Shown here piece after piece: positions 16,318 to 23,512 of a DNA stretch of 64,000 nucleotides. A program made the position numbers and the translations under genes. The notes beneath the pieces were generated by a model. That model made no database searches and was not told the DNA's origin. It worked only from the letters and a program-made list of their open reading frames with translations. The number at the start of each line of letters is the position of its first letter. Position 1 is the stretch's first letter. The stretch covers positions 124,001-188,000 of the forward strand of contig NZ_CP014209.1 in assembly GCF_001636295.1 (NCBI RefSeq). Reading direction: 5' to 3'. This DNA comes from Isoptericola dokdonensis DS-3 (GTDB lineage: Bacteria > Actinomycetota > Actinomycetes > Actinomycetales > Cellulomonadaceae).

Positions 16318-17481
16318 TCAGTCCTGGACGGGGCCCAGCAGCGACTGCGCCACCGTGGAGTGCGCGGACTCGTCGTCGCTGGGGTGGAAGATCCCCGCGA
16401 GGACGTCGCGGTACAGGCGCCCGAGCTCGGACCGGTTGAAGTAGGTGGACCCGCCGGAGCAGCGGATGGCCTCGTCGACCACCTGGCGGGCCGTCTCGGT
16501 GACCCGCACCTTGAGGCCGGCGGTGTCGCGGAACCAGCGCGCGCCGCGGTCCTCGCCCCGGGCGGGCTCGGCGTCGAGGGCGCCCGCGAGGTGGTCGATC
16601 TGCGGCCACACGCCGTCCTGCGCGAGGGTCGCCGTCGCGATGCGCCACCGGATGTCCGGGTCCTGGGAGTACGCCCTGCCGGTCTTCATCGACGTGCGCC
16701 GCCCCACCGTCTCCACGGCGAGCGCCAGCGCGCGGTCCGCGATGCCGGCGTACACCGACGCGAGCAGGATCTCGAAGCTGGTGAAGATCCCCAGCACGTA
16801 CGGGTCGAGGCTCGGGCCGGGGGCGATCCGCCGCATGACGCGGTCGGCGGGGGCACGGGCGCCGTCGAGCAGGGTGGTGCAGGACTGCGAGGCCCGCATG
16901 CCGAGCGTGTCCCAGTCGTCGAGGATCTCGAAGCCGCCGCCGTCGCGGGTGATGAACGCGTGCACGATCCGCGGGTCGTCGGGGTCCGTCGTGGTGTCGA
17001 GGCCCATGACGCCGAGCCGCGTCCAGCCGGGGGAGTTGGAGGTGAAGATCTTGCGGCCGTGGAACGTGTACCCGCCCTCGCCGTCGGGCCGGGCCTCGGT
17101 GCGCGAGCCGAGCAGCACCAGGTCGTTGCCCGCCTCGGAGTAGCCGAACCCGAACACCTCGCCGCGGGCCGCCTCGGCGAGCAGCCAGTCGAGGGAGTCG
17201 TCGCCGCGCTCGTGGAGGTAGCGGCCGACGCCGGTCCACACGTGGTGCATGTTGACGGCGAGCGCGGTGGCGGGGGCGGCGCCCGCGAGCCGCGCCTGCT
17301 CGTGGCACAGCTCGCGCAGGCTCAGGCCCGCGCCGCCCAGGGACTCCGGGACGAGGGCGCCGAGGTAGCCGGCGGCGCGCAGGTCGGCCAGGTCGTCGGC
17401 GAAGTAGGTGTTCTCGCGGTCGTGGATGGCCGCCCGGCCGCGGACGGACGCGACGAGGTCGTCGTCGAGCATCGAGGTCAT
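16318..17481 (-). CDS. Acyl-CoA dehydrogenase family flavoprotein
   Basis: A 387-residue protein with the three acyl-CoA dehydrogenase segments: an N-terminal helical part, the middle beta domain (GFGYSEAGNDL, GRKIFTSNSPGW, MRASQSCTTLLDGARAP) and a C-terminal helical FAD/CoA domain. It oxidises acyl-CoA thioesters to enoyl-CoA or acts on a related substrate. It is divergent from an acyl-CoA ligase, which would supply its CoA ester, so the pair looks like one fatty or aromatic acid pathway. The ATG at 17481 has a possible -10, TTGAAT, starting 12 nt upstream. Confidence 0.88.
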   Translation of the reverse strand: MTSMLDDDLVASVRGRAAIHDRENTYFADDLADLRAAGYLGALVPESLGGAGLSLRELCHEQARLAGAAPATALAVNMHHVWTGVGRYLHERGDDSLDWLLAEAARGEVFGFGYSEAGNDLVLLGSRTEARPDGEGGYTFHGRKIFTSNSPGWTRLGVMGLDTTTDPDDPRIVHAFITRDGGGFEILDDWDTLGMRASQSCTTLLDGARAPADRVMRRIAPGPSLDPYVLGIFTSFEILLASVYAGIADRALALAVETVGRRTSMKTGRAYSQDPDIRWRIATATLAQDGVWPQIDHLAGALDAEPARGEDRGARWFRDTAGLKVRVTETARQVVDEAIRCSGGSTYFNRSELGRLYRDVLAGIFHPSDDESAHSTVAQSLLGPVQD

Positions 17482-17535
17482 GCCTCGATTCAAGCACCGA
17501 TGCCGGATCGCCGGGACGTCGCGAACACTCGGCAT

Positions 17536-17549
17536 ACCGTCCGGTCGGT
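17536..17549. promoter_or_regulatory. Possible TetR-type operator between acyl-CoA dehydrogenase and ligase
   Basis: ACCGTCCGGTCGGT is a 14-bp palindrome with 12 of 14 positions symmetric. Its position in the 131-bp divergent gap and resemblance to FadR/TetR-type sites suggest shared control of both genes. A -10-like TACGCT for the ligase follows at 17559-17564. No regulator gene adjoins. Confidence 0.4.
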
Positions 17550-17612
17550 CTTGTCCGGTACGCTGGGCGTCAGCGTGGTCGACGAGGACCGCACCGCCGA
17601 GAGGAGCCACCG

Positions 17613-19193
17613 TTGGTCATCCGCAGCCCGCACCCCGACGTCGAGATCCCGGACGTCTCGCTCTACGACTTCCTGTTCACCGGGCTCACCGACGACGACC
17701 TGGCCCGCGCCGCCGTCGTCGACGGCCCCAGCGGGGCCACCACCACCTACGGCGAGCTGCGCGGCCAGGTCGACGCCGTCGCCGGCGCCGTCGCGGCCCG
17801 CGGCTACCGCCCCGGGGACGTCGTCGCCCTGCACAGCCCCAACGTCCCGGCGTTCGTCGCCGTCTTCCACGGGCTCCTGCGTGCCGGCGTCACCGTCACC
17901 ACCGTCAACGCCCTCGCCTCCGGGCCCGAGGTGGCCAAGCAGCTCCGCGCCTCCGGCGCTCGCGGGCTCGTGACCGTCTCGCCGCTGCTCGCCCAGGCGC
18001 TGGAGGGCGCCGACGCCGCCGGCCTGCCCCGCGACGCCGTCGTCGTCCTCGACGGGGCCGAGGGCCACGCGAACCTGCGCGACCTGCTCACCGCCGGCGC
18101 GCCCGCCCCCGACGTCACCCTCGACCCCGCCACCCACCTCGCCGTGCTGCCCTACTCGTCCGGCACCACCGGGCTGCCCAAGGGCGTCATGCTCACCCAC
18201 CGCAACCTCGTGGCGAACGTGCTCCAGGCCGAGCCCTACATCCCGCTCACCCGCGACGACGTCATCCCCGCCGTCCTGCCGTTCTTCCACATCTACGGCA
18301 TGACGGTCCTCATGAACGGGGCGCTCTACCAGCGCTCCAGCGTCGTCACCCTGCCGCGGTTCGACCTCGCGGAGTACCTGCGGATCATCACCGAGCACCG
18401 CGCCACCGTGCTGTTCGTCGCCCCGCCCATCGCGCTCGCCGTCGCGAAGCACCCCCTGGCCGCGCAGGCCGACCTGTCCAGCGTGCGCCTCATGATGTCG
18501 GGCGCCGCCCCGTTCGACGAGCACCTCGCCGGCCTCGTCGGGCAGCGGCTCCCGCACGCGAGCGTCACCCAGGGCTACGGCATGAGCGAGATGTCGCCCG
18601 TCTCCCACACCATCCCCGTGGGGCGCGACGACATCTCGCCCGGATCCATCGGGCTGCTCATCCCCAACATGCAGGCGCGGATCGTCGACCCCGCCACCGG
18701 CGAGGAGATCCACCAGCCCGCCGTGGGGACGAGCGCGCCCGGCGAGCTGCTGTGCGCCGGACCCAACGTCATGGTCGGCTACCTCGGCGACGAGCAGGCG
18801 ACCCGCGACACCCTCACCGACGACGGGTTCCTGCACACCGGCGACATCGTCACCGTCGACGCCGACGGGGCCTTCTACGTCGTGGACCGGCTCAAGGAGC
18901 TCATCAAGTACAAGGGCTACCAGGTGCCGCCCGCCGAGCTGGAGGCGCTGCTGCTCGCCCACCCGCAGATCGCCGACGCCGCCGTCGTCGGCGTGCCCGA
19001 CGGCACGGGGGAGGAGCTGCCCAAGGCGTTCGTCGTGCTCGCCGAGGGTGCCGAGCTCACCGCCGACGACGTCATGGCGTACGTCGCCGCGAAGGTCGCC
19101 CCCTACAAGAAGATCCGCCTCGTGCAGTTCACGCACGCCATCCCCAAGTCCGCCGCGGGCAAGATCCTGCGCAAGGACCTCCGGGCGGCCTGA
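17613..19193 (+). CDS. Acyl-CoA ligase (4-coumarate/long-chain fatty acid:CoA ligase type)
   Basis: Activates a carboxylic acid with ATP and CoA. The 526-residue ANL-family enzyme shows the P-loop YSSGTTGLPKGV, the adenine motif GYGMSEMSP, the hinge GDIVTVDADG and DRLKELIKYKG, and the C-terminal catalytic lysine in KSAAGKILRKDL. Sequence style is closest to the 4-coumarate:CoA ligase group, but the acid cannot be told. The TTG start is supported by GAGGAG 6 nt upstream. The gene faces the acyl-CoA dehydrogenase across a shared control region. Confidence 0.9.
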   Translation: MVIRSPHPDVEIPDVSLYDFLFTGLTDDDLARAAVVDGPSGATTTYGELRGQVDAVAGAVAARGYRPGDVVALHSPNVPAFVAVFHGLLRAGVTVTTVNALASGPEVAKQLRASGARGLVTVSPLLAQALEGADAAGLPRDAVVVLDGAEGHANLRDLLTAGAPAPDVTLDPATHLAVLPYSSGTTGLPKGVMLTHRNLVANVLQAEPYIPLTRDDVIPAVLPFFHIYGMTVLMNGALYQRSSVVTLPRFDLAEYLRIITEHRATVLFVAPPIALAVAKHPLAAQADLSSVRLMMSGAAPFDEHLAGLVGQRLPHASVTQGYGMSEMSPVSHTIPVGRDDISPGSIGLLIPNMQARIVDPATGEEIHQPAVGTSAPGELLCAGPNVMVGYLGDEQATRDTLTDDGFLHTGDIVTVDADGAFYVVDRLKELIKYKGYQVPPAELEALLLAHPQIADAAVVGVPDGTGEELPKAFVVLAEGAELTADDVMAYVAAKVAPYKKIRLVQFTHAIPKSAAGKILRKDLRAA

Positions 19194-19229
19194 CCTGGTG
19201 CGCGGGGACGTCGGCCCGGCCCGGTCCGG

Positions 19230-19235
19230 TAGGGT
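19230..19235 (+). promoter_or_regulatory. -10 element TAGGGT for ddl (leaderless)
   Basis: TAGGGT starts 13 nt before the ATG at 19243, with no Shine-Dalgarno. Confidence 0.55.
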
Positions 19236-19242
19236 CGGGCCG

Positions 19243-20379
19243 ATGTCCCAGACGCAGCCTGAAGCCCCCGCGCGCAAGCCGCGCGTCGCCCTCCTGTTCG
19301 GCGGCCGTTCCGGCGAGCACGCGATCTCCGCGGCCACCGCCGCGGGCGTGCTCGGCGCGATCGACCGCGACCGCTACGACGTCGTCCCCGTCGGCATCAC
19401 GCGACAGGGCCGCTGGGTCGTCGCCGCGGACGACGTCGACCGCTGGCGCATCACCGACGGGCGGCTGCCCGAGGTCACGGCCGACGACGGGGCCGAGGTC
19501 GTGCTGTCCCTCACCCAGGGGGAGAAGGCGCTGCGCGTGCTCGAGCCCGGCGAGGTGCCGTCCGTCCTCGGGGACGTCGACGTCGTCTTCCCGCTGCTGC
19601 ACGGGCCGTTCGGCGAGGACGGCACCGTCCAGGGCCTGCTCGAGCTCGCCGACGTGCACTACGTCGGCGCAGGCGTGCTCGCCTCAGCCGTCGGCATGGA
19701 CAAGCACTTCATGAAGCTCGTCCTCGCGGGGCACGGCCTGCCCGTCGGCCCCTACGAGGTGCTCAAGCCCCACGAGTGGACCGCCGACCCCGAGGCCTGC
19801 ACCGACCGCGTCGCCGCCCTCGGGCTGCCGCTGTTCGTCAAGCCCGCCCGCGCCGGCTCCTCCCTCGGGATCTCCCGCGTCGACGACCTCGCCGACCTGC
19901 CCGCCGCCGTCGAGGCCGCCCGCGAGCACGACCCCAAGGTCGTCGTCGAGGCCGGGATCGTCGGCCGCGAGATCGAGTGCGCCGTCCTCGGCGGCCGCGA
20001 CGGCGAACGTCCCCGGGCGTCCCTGCCCGGCGAGATCGTCGTCGACGACACGCACGCGTTCTACGACTTCGAGGCCAAGTACCTCGACGAGGCCCACGTG
20101 CAGCTCTCCTGCCCGGCCGACCTTCCCGACGACGTCACCGCCCGCGTCCGCGACCTCGCCGTGCGCACCTTCGAGGCCGTCGAGGCCGAGGGCCTCTCCC
20201 GGGTGGACGTCTTCGTCACGCCCGACCACGAGGTCGTCGTCAACGAGATCAACACGATGCCCGGCTTCACGCCGTACTCCATGTACCCGCGCATGTGGGA
20301 GGCGACCGGCATGACCTACCCCGAGCTCGTCGACGAGCTCATCCGGCTCGCGCTCGAACGCCCCACCGGCCTGCGCTGA
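19243..20379 (+). CDS. ddl: D-alanine--D-alanine ligase
   Basis: ATP-dependent ligation of two D-alanines for the peptidoglycan pentapeptide. The 378-residue ATP-grasp enzyme starts with LLFGGRSGEHAISAATA, has FPLLHGPFGEDGTVQGLLE, KPARAGSSLGISRV for ATP and NEINTMPGFTPYSMYP at the active site. The tyrosine-type loop (THAFYDFEAKY) fits D-Ala specificity rather than D-lactate. The ddl-DUF3515-thiL neighbourhood is conserved in actinobacteria. Its start is set by the leaderless -10. Confidence 0.97.
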   Translation: MSQTQPEAPARKPRVALLFGGRSGEHAISAATAAGVLGAIDRDRYDVVPVGITRQGRWVVAADDVDRWRITDGRLPEVTADDGAEVVLSLTQGEKALRVLEPGEVPSVLGDVDVVFPLLHGPFGEDGTVQGLLELADVHYVGAGVLASAVGMDKHFMKLVLAGHGLPVGPYEVLKPHEWTADPEACTDRVAALGLPLFVKPARAGSSLGISRVDDLADLPAAVEAAREHDPKVVVEAGIVGREIECAVLGGRDGERPRASLPGEIVVDDTHAFYDFEAKYLDEAHVQLSCPADLPDDVTARVRDLAVRTFEAVEAEGLSRVDVFVTPDHEVVVNEINTMPGFTPYSMYPRMWEATGMTYPELVDELIRLALERPTGLR

Positions 20380-20392
20380 CGACCGGCACCGG

Positions 20393-20806
20393 TCAGGGCA
20401 GCACGATCCGGCCGACCTCGCCCGGGTTGTGCGCCACCTCCCAGCGGAACCCGTCCGGGTCCGCGAAGTAGCCCGACCGCCCGCCCCAGCTGCGGTCCTG
20501 CGCCGTCGACACGTGCGGCGCACCCGCCCGGCGGGCGTCGTCCAGCACCGCGTCCACCTGCGCCGGGTCCGCGACGTTGTGCGCCAGCGTCACCGGCGGC
20601 GTCCCGCCCCGCGTGACCGGACCGATCTCCGCGGCCGCCGCGGCCTCATCCCAGAGGGACAGCACCACCCGGTCCGCGACCCGGAACATCAGCACCTCGC
20701 CCGGCGCTTCCAGCACGGGCTCCCACCCGAGCCCCTCCACGTAGAACCGGCGGGACGCGGCCAGGTCCGCGACGACCAGGGTGACGAAGCTCAGACGAGG
20801 TTCCAT
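20393..20806 (-). CDS. VOC (glyoxalase/bleomycin-resistance) family protein
   Basis: A 137-residue single-domain VOC protein with two beta-alpha-beta-beta-beta units: FVTLVVADLAASRRFYVEGLGW at the start, and SGYFADPDGFRWEVAHNP at the end, carrying the usual metal-ligand Glu. It is probably a small metal-dependent lyase, dioxygenase or binding protein of unknown substrate. It is inserted between ddl and the DUF3515 gene, convergent with ddl (13 bp gap). Its ATG at 20806 has no clear promoter. Confidence 0.85.
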   Translation of the reverse strand: MEPRLSFVTLVVADLAASRRFYVEGLGWEPVLEAPGEVLMFRVADRVVLSLWDEAAAAAEIGPVTRGGTPPVTLAHNVADPAQVDAVLDDARRAGAPHVSTAQDRSWGGRSGYFADPDGFRWEVAHNPGEVGRIVLP

Positions 20807-20855
20807 CGGACCACGCTCGCACGACCCCGCACGTCGCGCCGCCGCGACGCACCCC

Positions 20856-21323
20856 TCAGGTGCACTCCTTCGTCGCGGGCACCAGCTCCACCGCCGACGT
20901 CAGGTCCCCGACGAACGACGACGAGTGGTCCGTCAGGACCGTCGGCGGGATCGTCACCTCCATCGCCGGCTCCCGCCCGTACGTCGTGAACCGCCACGTG
21001 CCGTCCTCGCCCGTCACGGTCACCCAGTCCACGCTGCCCTGCCCCGACTCCACCCGCTGGCAGTCCGGTGACGGCGGCGGCTGGTCCACGCCGCAGCGGA
21101 ACGTCACCGCCGCGCCCGAGACCCCCCACGCCGCCGTCGCCTGCGCGTTCGTGTCGACCTTCTCCAGGTCGCCCGCCACCACGTCCGGCAGGGCCAGCAT
21201 CACCGGCGCGCAGTCCGGGTCCGCGGCACCCGGAGCGGCCTCCACCCCGATCATCGGGGTGCAGGCGGACAGCAGGACCAGGCAGCCGAGAGCCACCGGG
21301 GCGGACGCACGGGGGAGAGGCAC
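20856..21323 (-). CDS. DUF3515 family lipoprotein
   Basis: A 155-residue secreted protein with a hydrophobic leader and lipobox LSAC at about residue 21. The mature part carries four cysteines and the DUF3515 pattern (LPDVVAGDLEKV, AAWGVSGAAVTFRCGV). Function is unknown, but the gene is almost always between ddl and thiL in actinobacteria, suggesting an envelope role. A GTG start with a leaderless -10 (TAGCGT, minus strand 21335-21330). It is divergent from thiL. Confidence 0.85.
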   Translation of the reverse strand: MPLPRASAPVALGCLVLLSACTPMIGVEAAPGAADPDCAPVMLALPDVVAGDLEKVDTNAQATAAWGVSGAAVTFRCGVDQPPPSPDCQRVESGQGSVDWVTVTGEDGTWRFTTYGREPAMEVTIPPTVLTDHSSSFVGDLTSAVELVPATKECT

Positions 21324-21329
21324 GGGCCC

Positions 21330-21369
21330 ACGCTACCGGCCCGCCAGGCACCCTCCGGCCGGTTAGGGT
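21330..21369. promoter_or_regulatory. Back-to-back leaderless promoters of the DUF3515 gene and thiL
   Basis: A minus-strand -10 TAGCGT lies at 21335-21330 (12 nt from the GTG at 21323) and a plus-strand -10 TAGGGT at 21364-21369 (12 nt from the GTG at 21376). Only 28 bp separate them, so each promoter's -35 region falls beside the other's -10 and the two polymerases should compete. Confidence 0.55.
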
Positions 21370-21375
21370 TCCGTC

Positions 21376-22407
21376 GTGACCGACCCCACGACCCGCGTGC
21401 ACGACCTCGACGAGACCGAGCTGCTGGCCCGCATCTTCCCGCTGCTGCCCACCGGTCCCGCCGTCGTCGTCGGCCCCGGCGACGACGCCGCCGTCGTGCG
21501 CGCCCCCGACGGCCGGTTCGTCGTCACCACCGACGTCCTCGTCCAGGACCGGCACTTCCGGCGCGACTGGTCCACCGGGTACGACGTCGGCCGCCGCGCC
21601 GCCGTGCAGAACCTCGCCGACGTCGCCGCCATGGGCGCCCACGCCACCTCGCTCGTCGTGTCCCTCGTCGTGCCCGGCGACCTCGAGGTCGACTGGGTCA
21701 CCGGCCTCGCCCGCGGCCTCGCCGAGGCGTCCGCCCCCGCCGCCGTCGTCGGCGGCGACCTCTCCGGCGGCGACGCCGTGGTGGTGTCCGTCACCGTCCA
21801 CGGCGACCTCGCCGGCCGCGACCCCGTGCTGCGCTCCGGCGCCCGCCCCGGCGACGTCGTCGCCCACGCCGGCACCCTCGGCACCTCCGCCGCCGGCCTC
21901 GACCTCCTCACCTGCGGCGCCGCCGAGCCGCGCGACGGCGCCCCCGACGGCGGGGGACCGCTCCACCCGTACGTCAGCGCCTACCTGCGCCCCCGCTCAC
22001 CGCTCGCCGCCGGCCCCGCGGCGGCGGCCGCCGGGGCCACCGCCATGCTCGACGTGTCCGACGGGCTGCTGCGCGACGCCGGCCGCCTCGCCCGCGCCGG
22101 CGGCGTCACCCTCGACATCGCCCGCAGCGACCTCGGGCCCGACGTCGTCGCGCTCCTGCCCGCCGCCGTCCAGGTGTCCGTCACCACCGGCGACGACGGC
22201 GACCCCGACCGTGCCCTGCGCTGGGTCCTCGCCGGCGGCGAGGACCACGGCCTCCTCGCCACGTTCCCCGCCCACGTCGCCGCCACGGGGCTGCCCGCAC
22301 CGTTCCGGCCGATCGGGGTCGTCACCACCGCCGACGACGCACCGACCGTCCTCCTCGACGGCGAGCAGCCCGACGTCGCACCCGGGTGGGACCACTTCCG
22401 CCCCTGA
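21376..22407 (+). CDS. thiL: Thiamine-monophosphate kinase
   Basis: Phosphorylates thiamine monophosphate to the cofactor thiamine diphosphate. The 343-residue protein belongs to the PurM/AIR synthase fold: VVGPGDDAAVV near residue 35, TTDVLVQDRHF, NLADVAAMGA and GGDLSGGDAVVVSVTVHG bind Mg-ATP, and LDVSDGLLRDAGRLA follows in the C-terminal half. Length is normal. The GTG start is set by the TAGGGT box 12 nt upstream. Confidence 0.95.
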   Translation: MTDPTTRVHDLDETELLARIFPLLPTGPAVVVGPGDDAAVVRAPDGRFVVTTDVLVQDRHFRRDWSTGYDVGRRAAVQNLADVAAMGAHATSLVVSLVVPGDLEVDWVTGLARGLAEASAPAAVVGGDLSGGDAVVVSVTVHGDLAGRDPVLRSGARPGDVVAHAGTLGTSAAGLDLLTCGAAEPRDGAPDGGGPLHPYVSAYLRPRSPLAAGPAAAAAGATAMLDVSDGLLRDAGRLARAGGVTLDIARSDLGPDVVALLPAAVQVSVTTGDDGDPDRALRWVLAGGEDHGLLATFPAHVAATGLPAPFRPIGVVTTADDAPTVLLDGEQPDVAPGWDHFRP

Positions 22408-22459
22408 GCCCGCGCCGGGTCCGCTGCGCTCCGGGTCAGCGGCTGTTCCTTCGGTCGCG

Positions 22460-22996
22460 TCAGCCGACGTTCCGCTCGGGTGCCCGGGCGAAACGGATCT
22501 CCGTCACCGGCACGTCCGCGATGTCCTCGATGCGCTCCACACCGTCCGGCTGGAAGCCGTGGCGGCGGTAGAAGTGGTGGGCACGGTCGTTCTGCGCGAG
22601 CACCCACAGCGTCATCCGCACCTGCGGCGGGACGTCGGCGAGCACCGTGCGCATGAGGTCCCGGGCCACGCCGCGCCCCCACGCCTCCGGGTCGAGGTAG
22701 ATCGCGTACAGCTCGAGGCAGCCCTCCTCGGCGTCCTCGTCGCGGGACGCGCCGTAGCTCGCGAACCCGAGGGTGCGGCCGTCGGCCTGCGCGACGAGCG
22801 TCGTCCCCGTGCCCGCACCGAGGATGCCCTCCCAGCGGGTGGTGCGCTCGGCCACGTCGAGGGAGTCGAGGTAGTCGGCCGGCAGCACGTGGGCGTACGC
22901 GCCGCGCCACGAGATGATGTGCACCCGGGCGATGTCGGCGGCGTCGGCCGGTGTGGCCGAGCGGATGAGCACGTCGTTGTCGGTCTCCACCTTCAT
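22460..22996 (-). CDS. GNAT family N-acetyltransferase
   Basis: A 178-residue acetyl-CoA-dependent acetyltransferase. VLIRSATPADAADIARVH begins the fold, LELYAIYLDPEAWGRGVARDLM carries the acetyl-CoA pyrophosphate loop, and NDRAHHFYRRHGFQPDGV is the C-terminal signature. Substrate unknown. The ATG at 22996 was preferred over an upstream GTG at 23056, since a CAGGCT hexamer at 23008-23003 gives the 12-nt leaderless spacing. The longer form would also run into the rpmB downstream region. Confidence 0.85.
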   Translation of the reverse strand: MKVETDNDVLIRSATPADAADIARVHIISWRGAYAHVLPADYLDSLDVAERTTRWEGILGAGTGTTLVAQADGRTLGFASYGASRDEDAEEGCLELYAIYLDPEAWGRGVARDLMRTVLADVPPQVRMTLWVLAQNDRAHHFYRRHGFQPDGVERIEDIADVPVTEIRFARAPERNVG

Positions 22997-23093
22997 GGGC
23001 TCAGCCTGCCACGCGCCACCCGCCGGGCCAAGAGGAATTGGGAAAGACTTCACCATCTCTTTGCATGGAACGAGGTCGCGCGGGGACGACGAA

Positions 23094-23123
23094 GAGCCCG
23101 CCGGGTTCTCACCCGACGGGCTC
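23094..23123 (-). terminator. rpmB terminator hairpin
   Basis: Arms 23094-23105 and 23112-23123 pair over 12 bp with one mismatch and a 6-nt loop. It lies 34 nt after the rpmB stop on the minus strand, and is followed by a short TTCGTCG run rather than a true U tract. Confidence 0.65.
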
Positions 23124-23157
23124 GTCGTCGATCACGGCGCCCAGGCGCCGGCAGAGA

Positions 23158-23352
23158 TCAGGCGCTGCGGCGCTGCACCTTGCCCGCCTTGAGGCACGAC
23201 GTGCACACGTTCACGCGCTTGGGCGTGCCCGCGACGACGGCGCGCACGCGCTGGATGTTCGGGTTCCAGCGGCGCTTGGTGCGGATGTGGGAGTGCGAGA
23301 TGCTGTGCCCGAAGCCCGGGCCCTTGCCGCAGACGTCGCAGTTGGCAGCCAC
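23158..23352 (-). CDS. rpmB: 50S ribosomal protein L28 (zinc-binding form)
   Basis: A 64-residue large-subunit protein starting MAANCDVCGKGPGFGHS and ending with VNVCTSCLKAGKVQR. The two CxxC pairs make this the C-plus, zinc-ribbon form. Actinobacteria often carry a second, cysteine-free L28 induced in zinc starvation, which is not in this window. The GTG start has AGGAGA 4-5 nt upstream. The gene is monocistronic, with its own promoter (23481-23452) and terminator, between the GNAT and DAK2 genes. Confidence 0.96.
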   Translation of the reverse strand: MAANCDVCGKGPGFGHSISHSHIRTKRRWNPNIQRVRAVVAGTPKRVNVCTSCLKAGKVQRRSA

Positions 23353-23451
23353 GGTGTCTCCTGAATCGTCGATCACGTCCCGCGCACGGGGCAGCAGGGC
23401 GTGATGGTGAGTGGTCTTGGGGGGTGCCCGGATCACCCGGGCAACCACACG

Positions 23452-23481
23452 ATGATAGCCGATCGGCGGAGCACCCCTCAA
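23452..23481 (-). promoter_or_regulatory. rpmB promoter TTGAGG-N18-TATCAT
   Basis: A minus-strand -35 TTGAGG at 23481-23476 and -10 TATCAT at 23457-23452, 18 nt apart. The roughly 93-nt leader contains a 6-bp hairpin (23426-23431/23437-23442) before the ribosome site. Confidence 0.6.
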
Positions 23482-23499
23482 CGTGCCCTGGGTCACCGC

Positions 23500-23505
23500 T
23501 ACGGT
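23500..23505 (+). promoter_or_regulatory. -10 element TACGGT for the DAK2-recG operon (leaderless)
   Basis: TACGGT starts 13 nt before the GTG at 23513, and no Shine-Dalgarno is present. Confidence 0.55.
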
Positions 23506-23512
23506 GGGGGAC

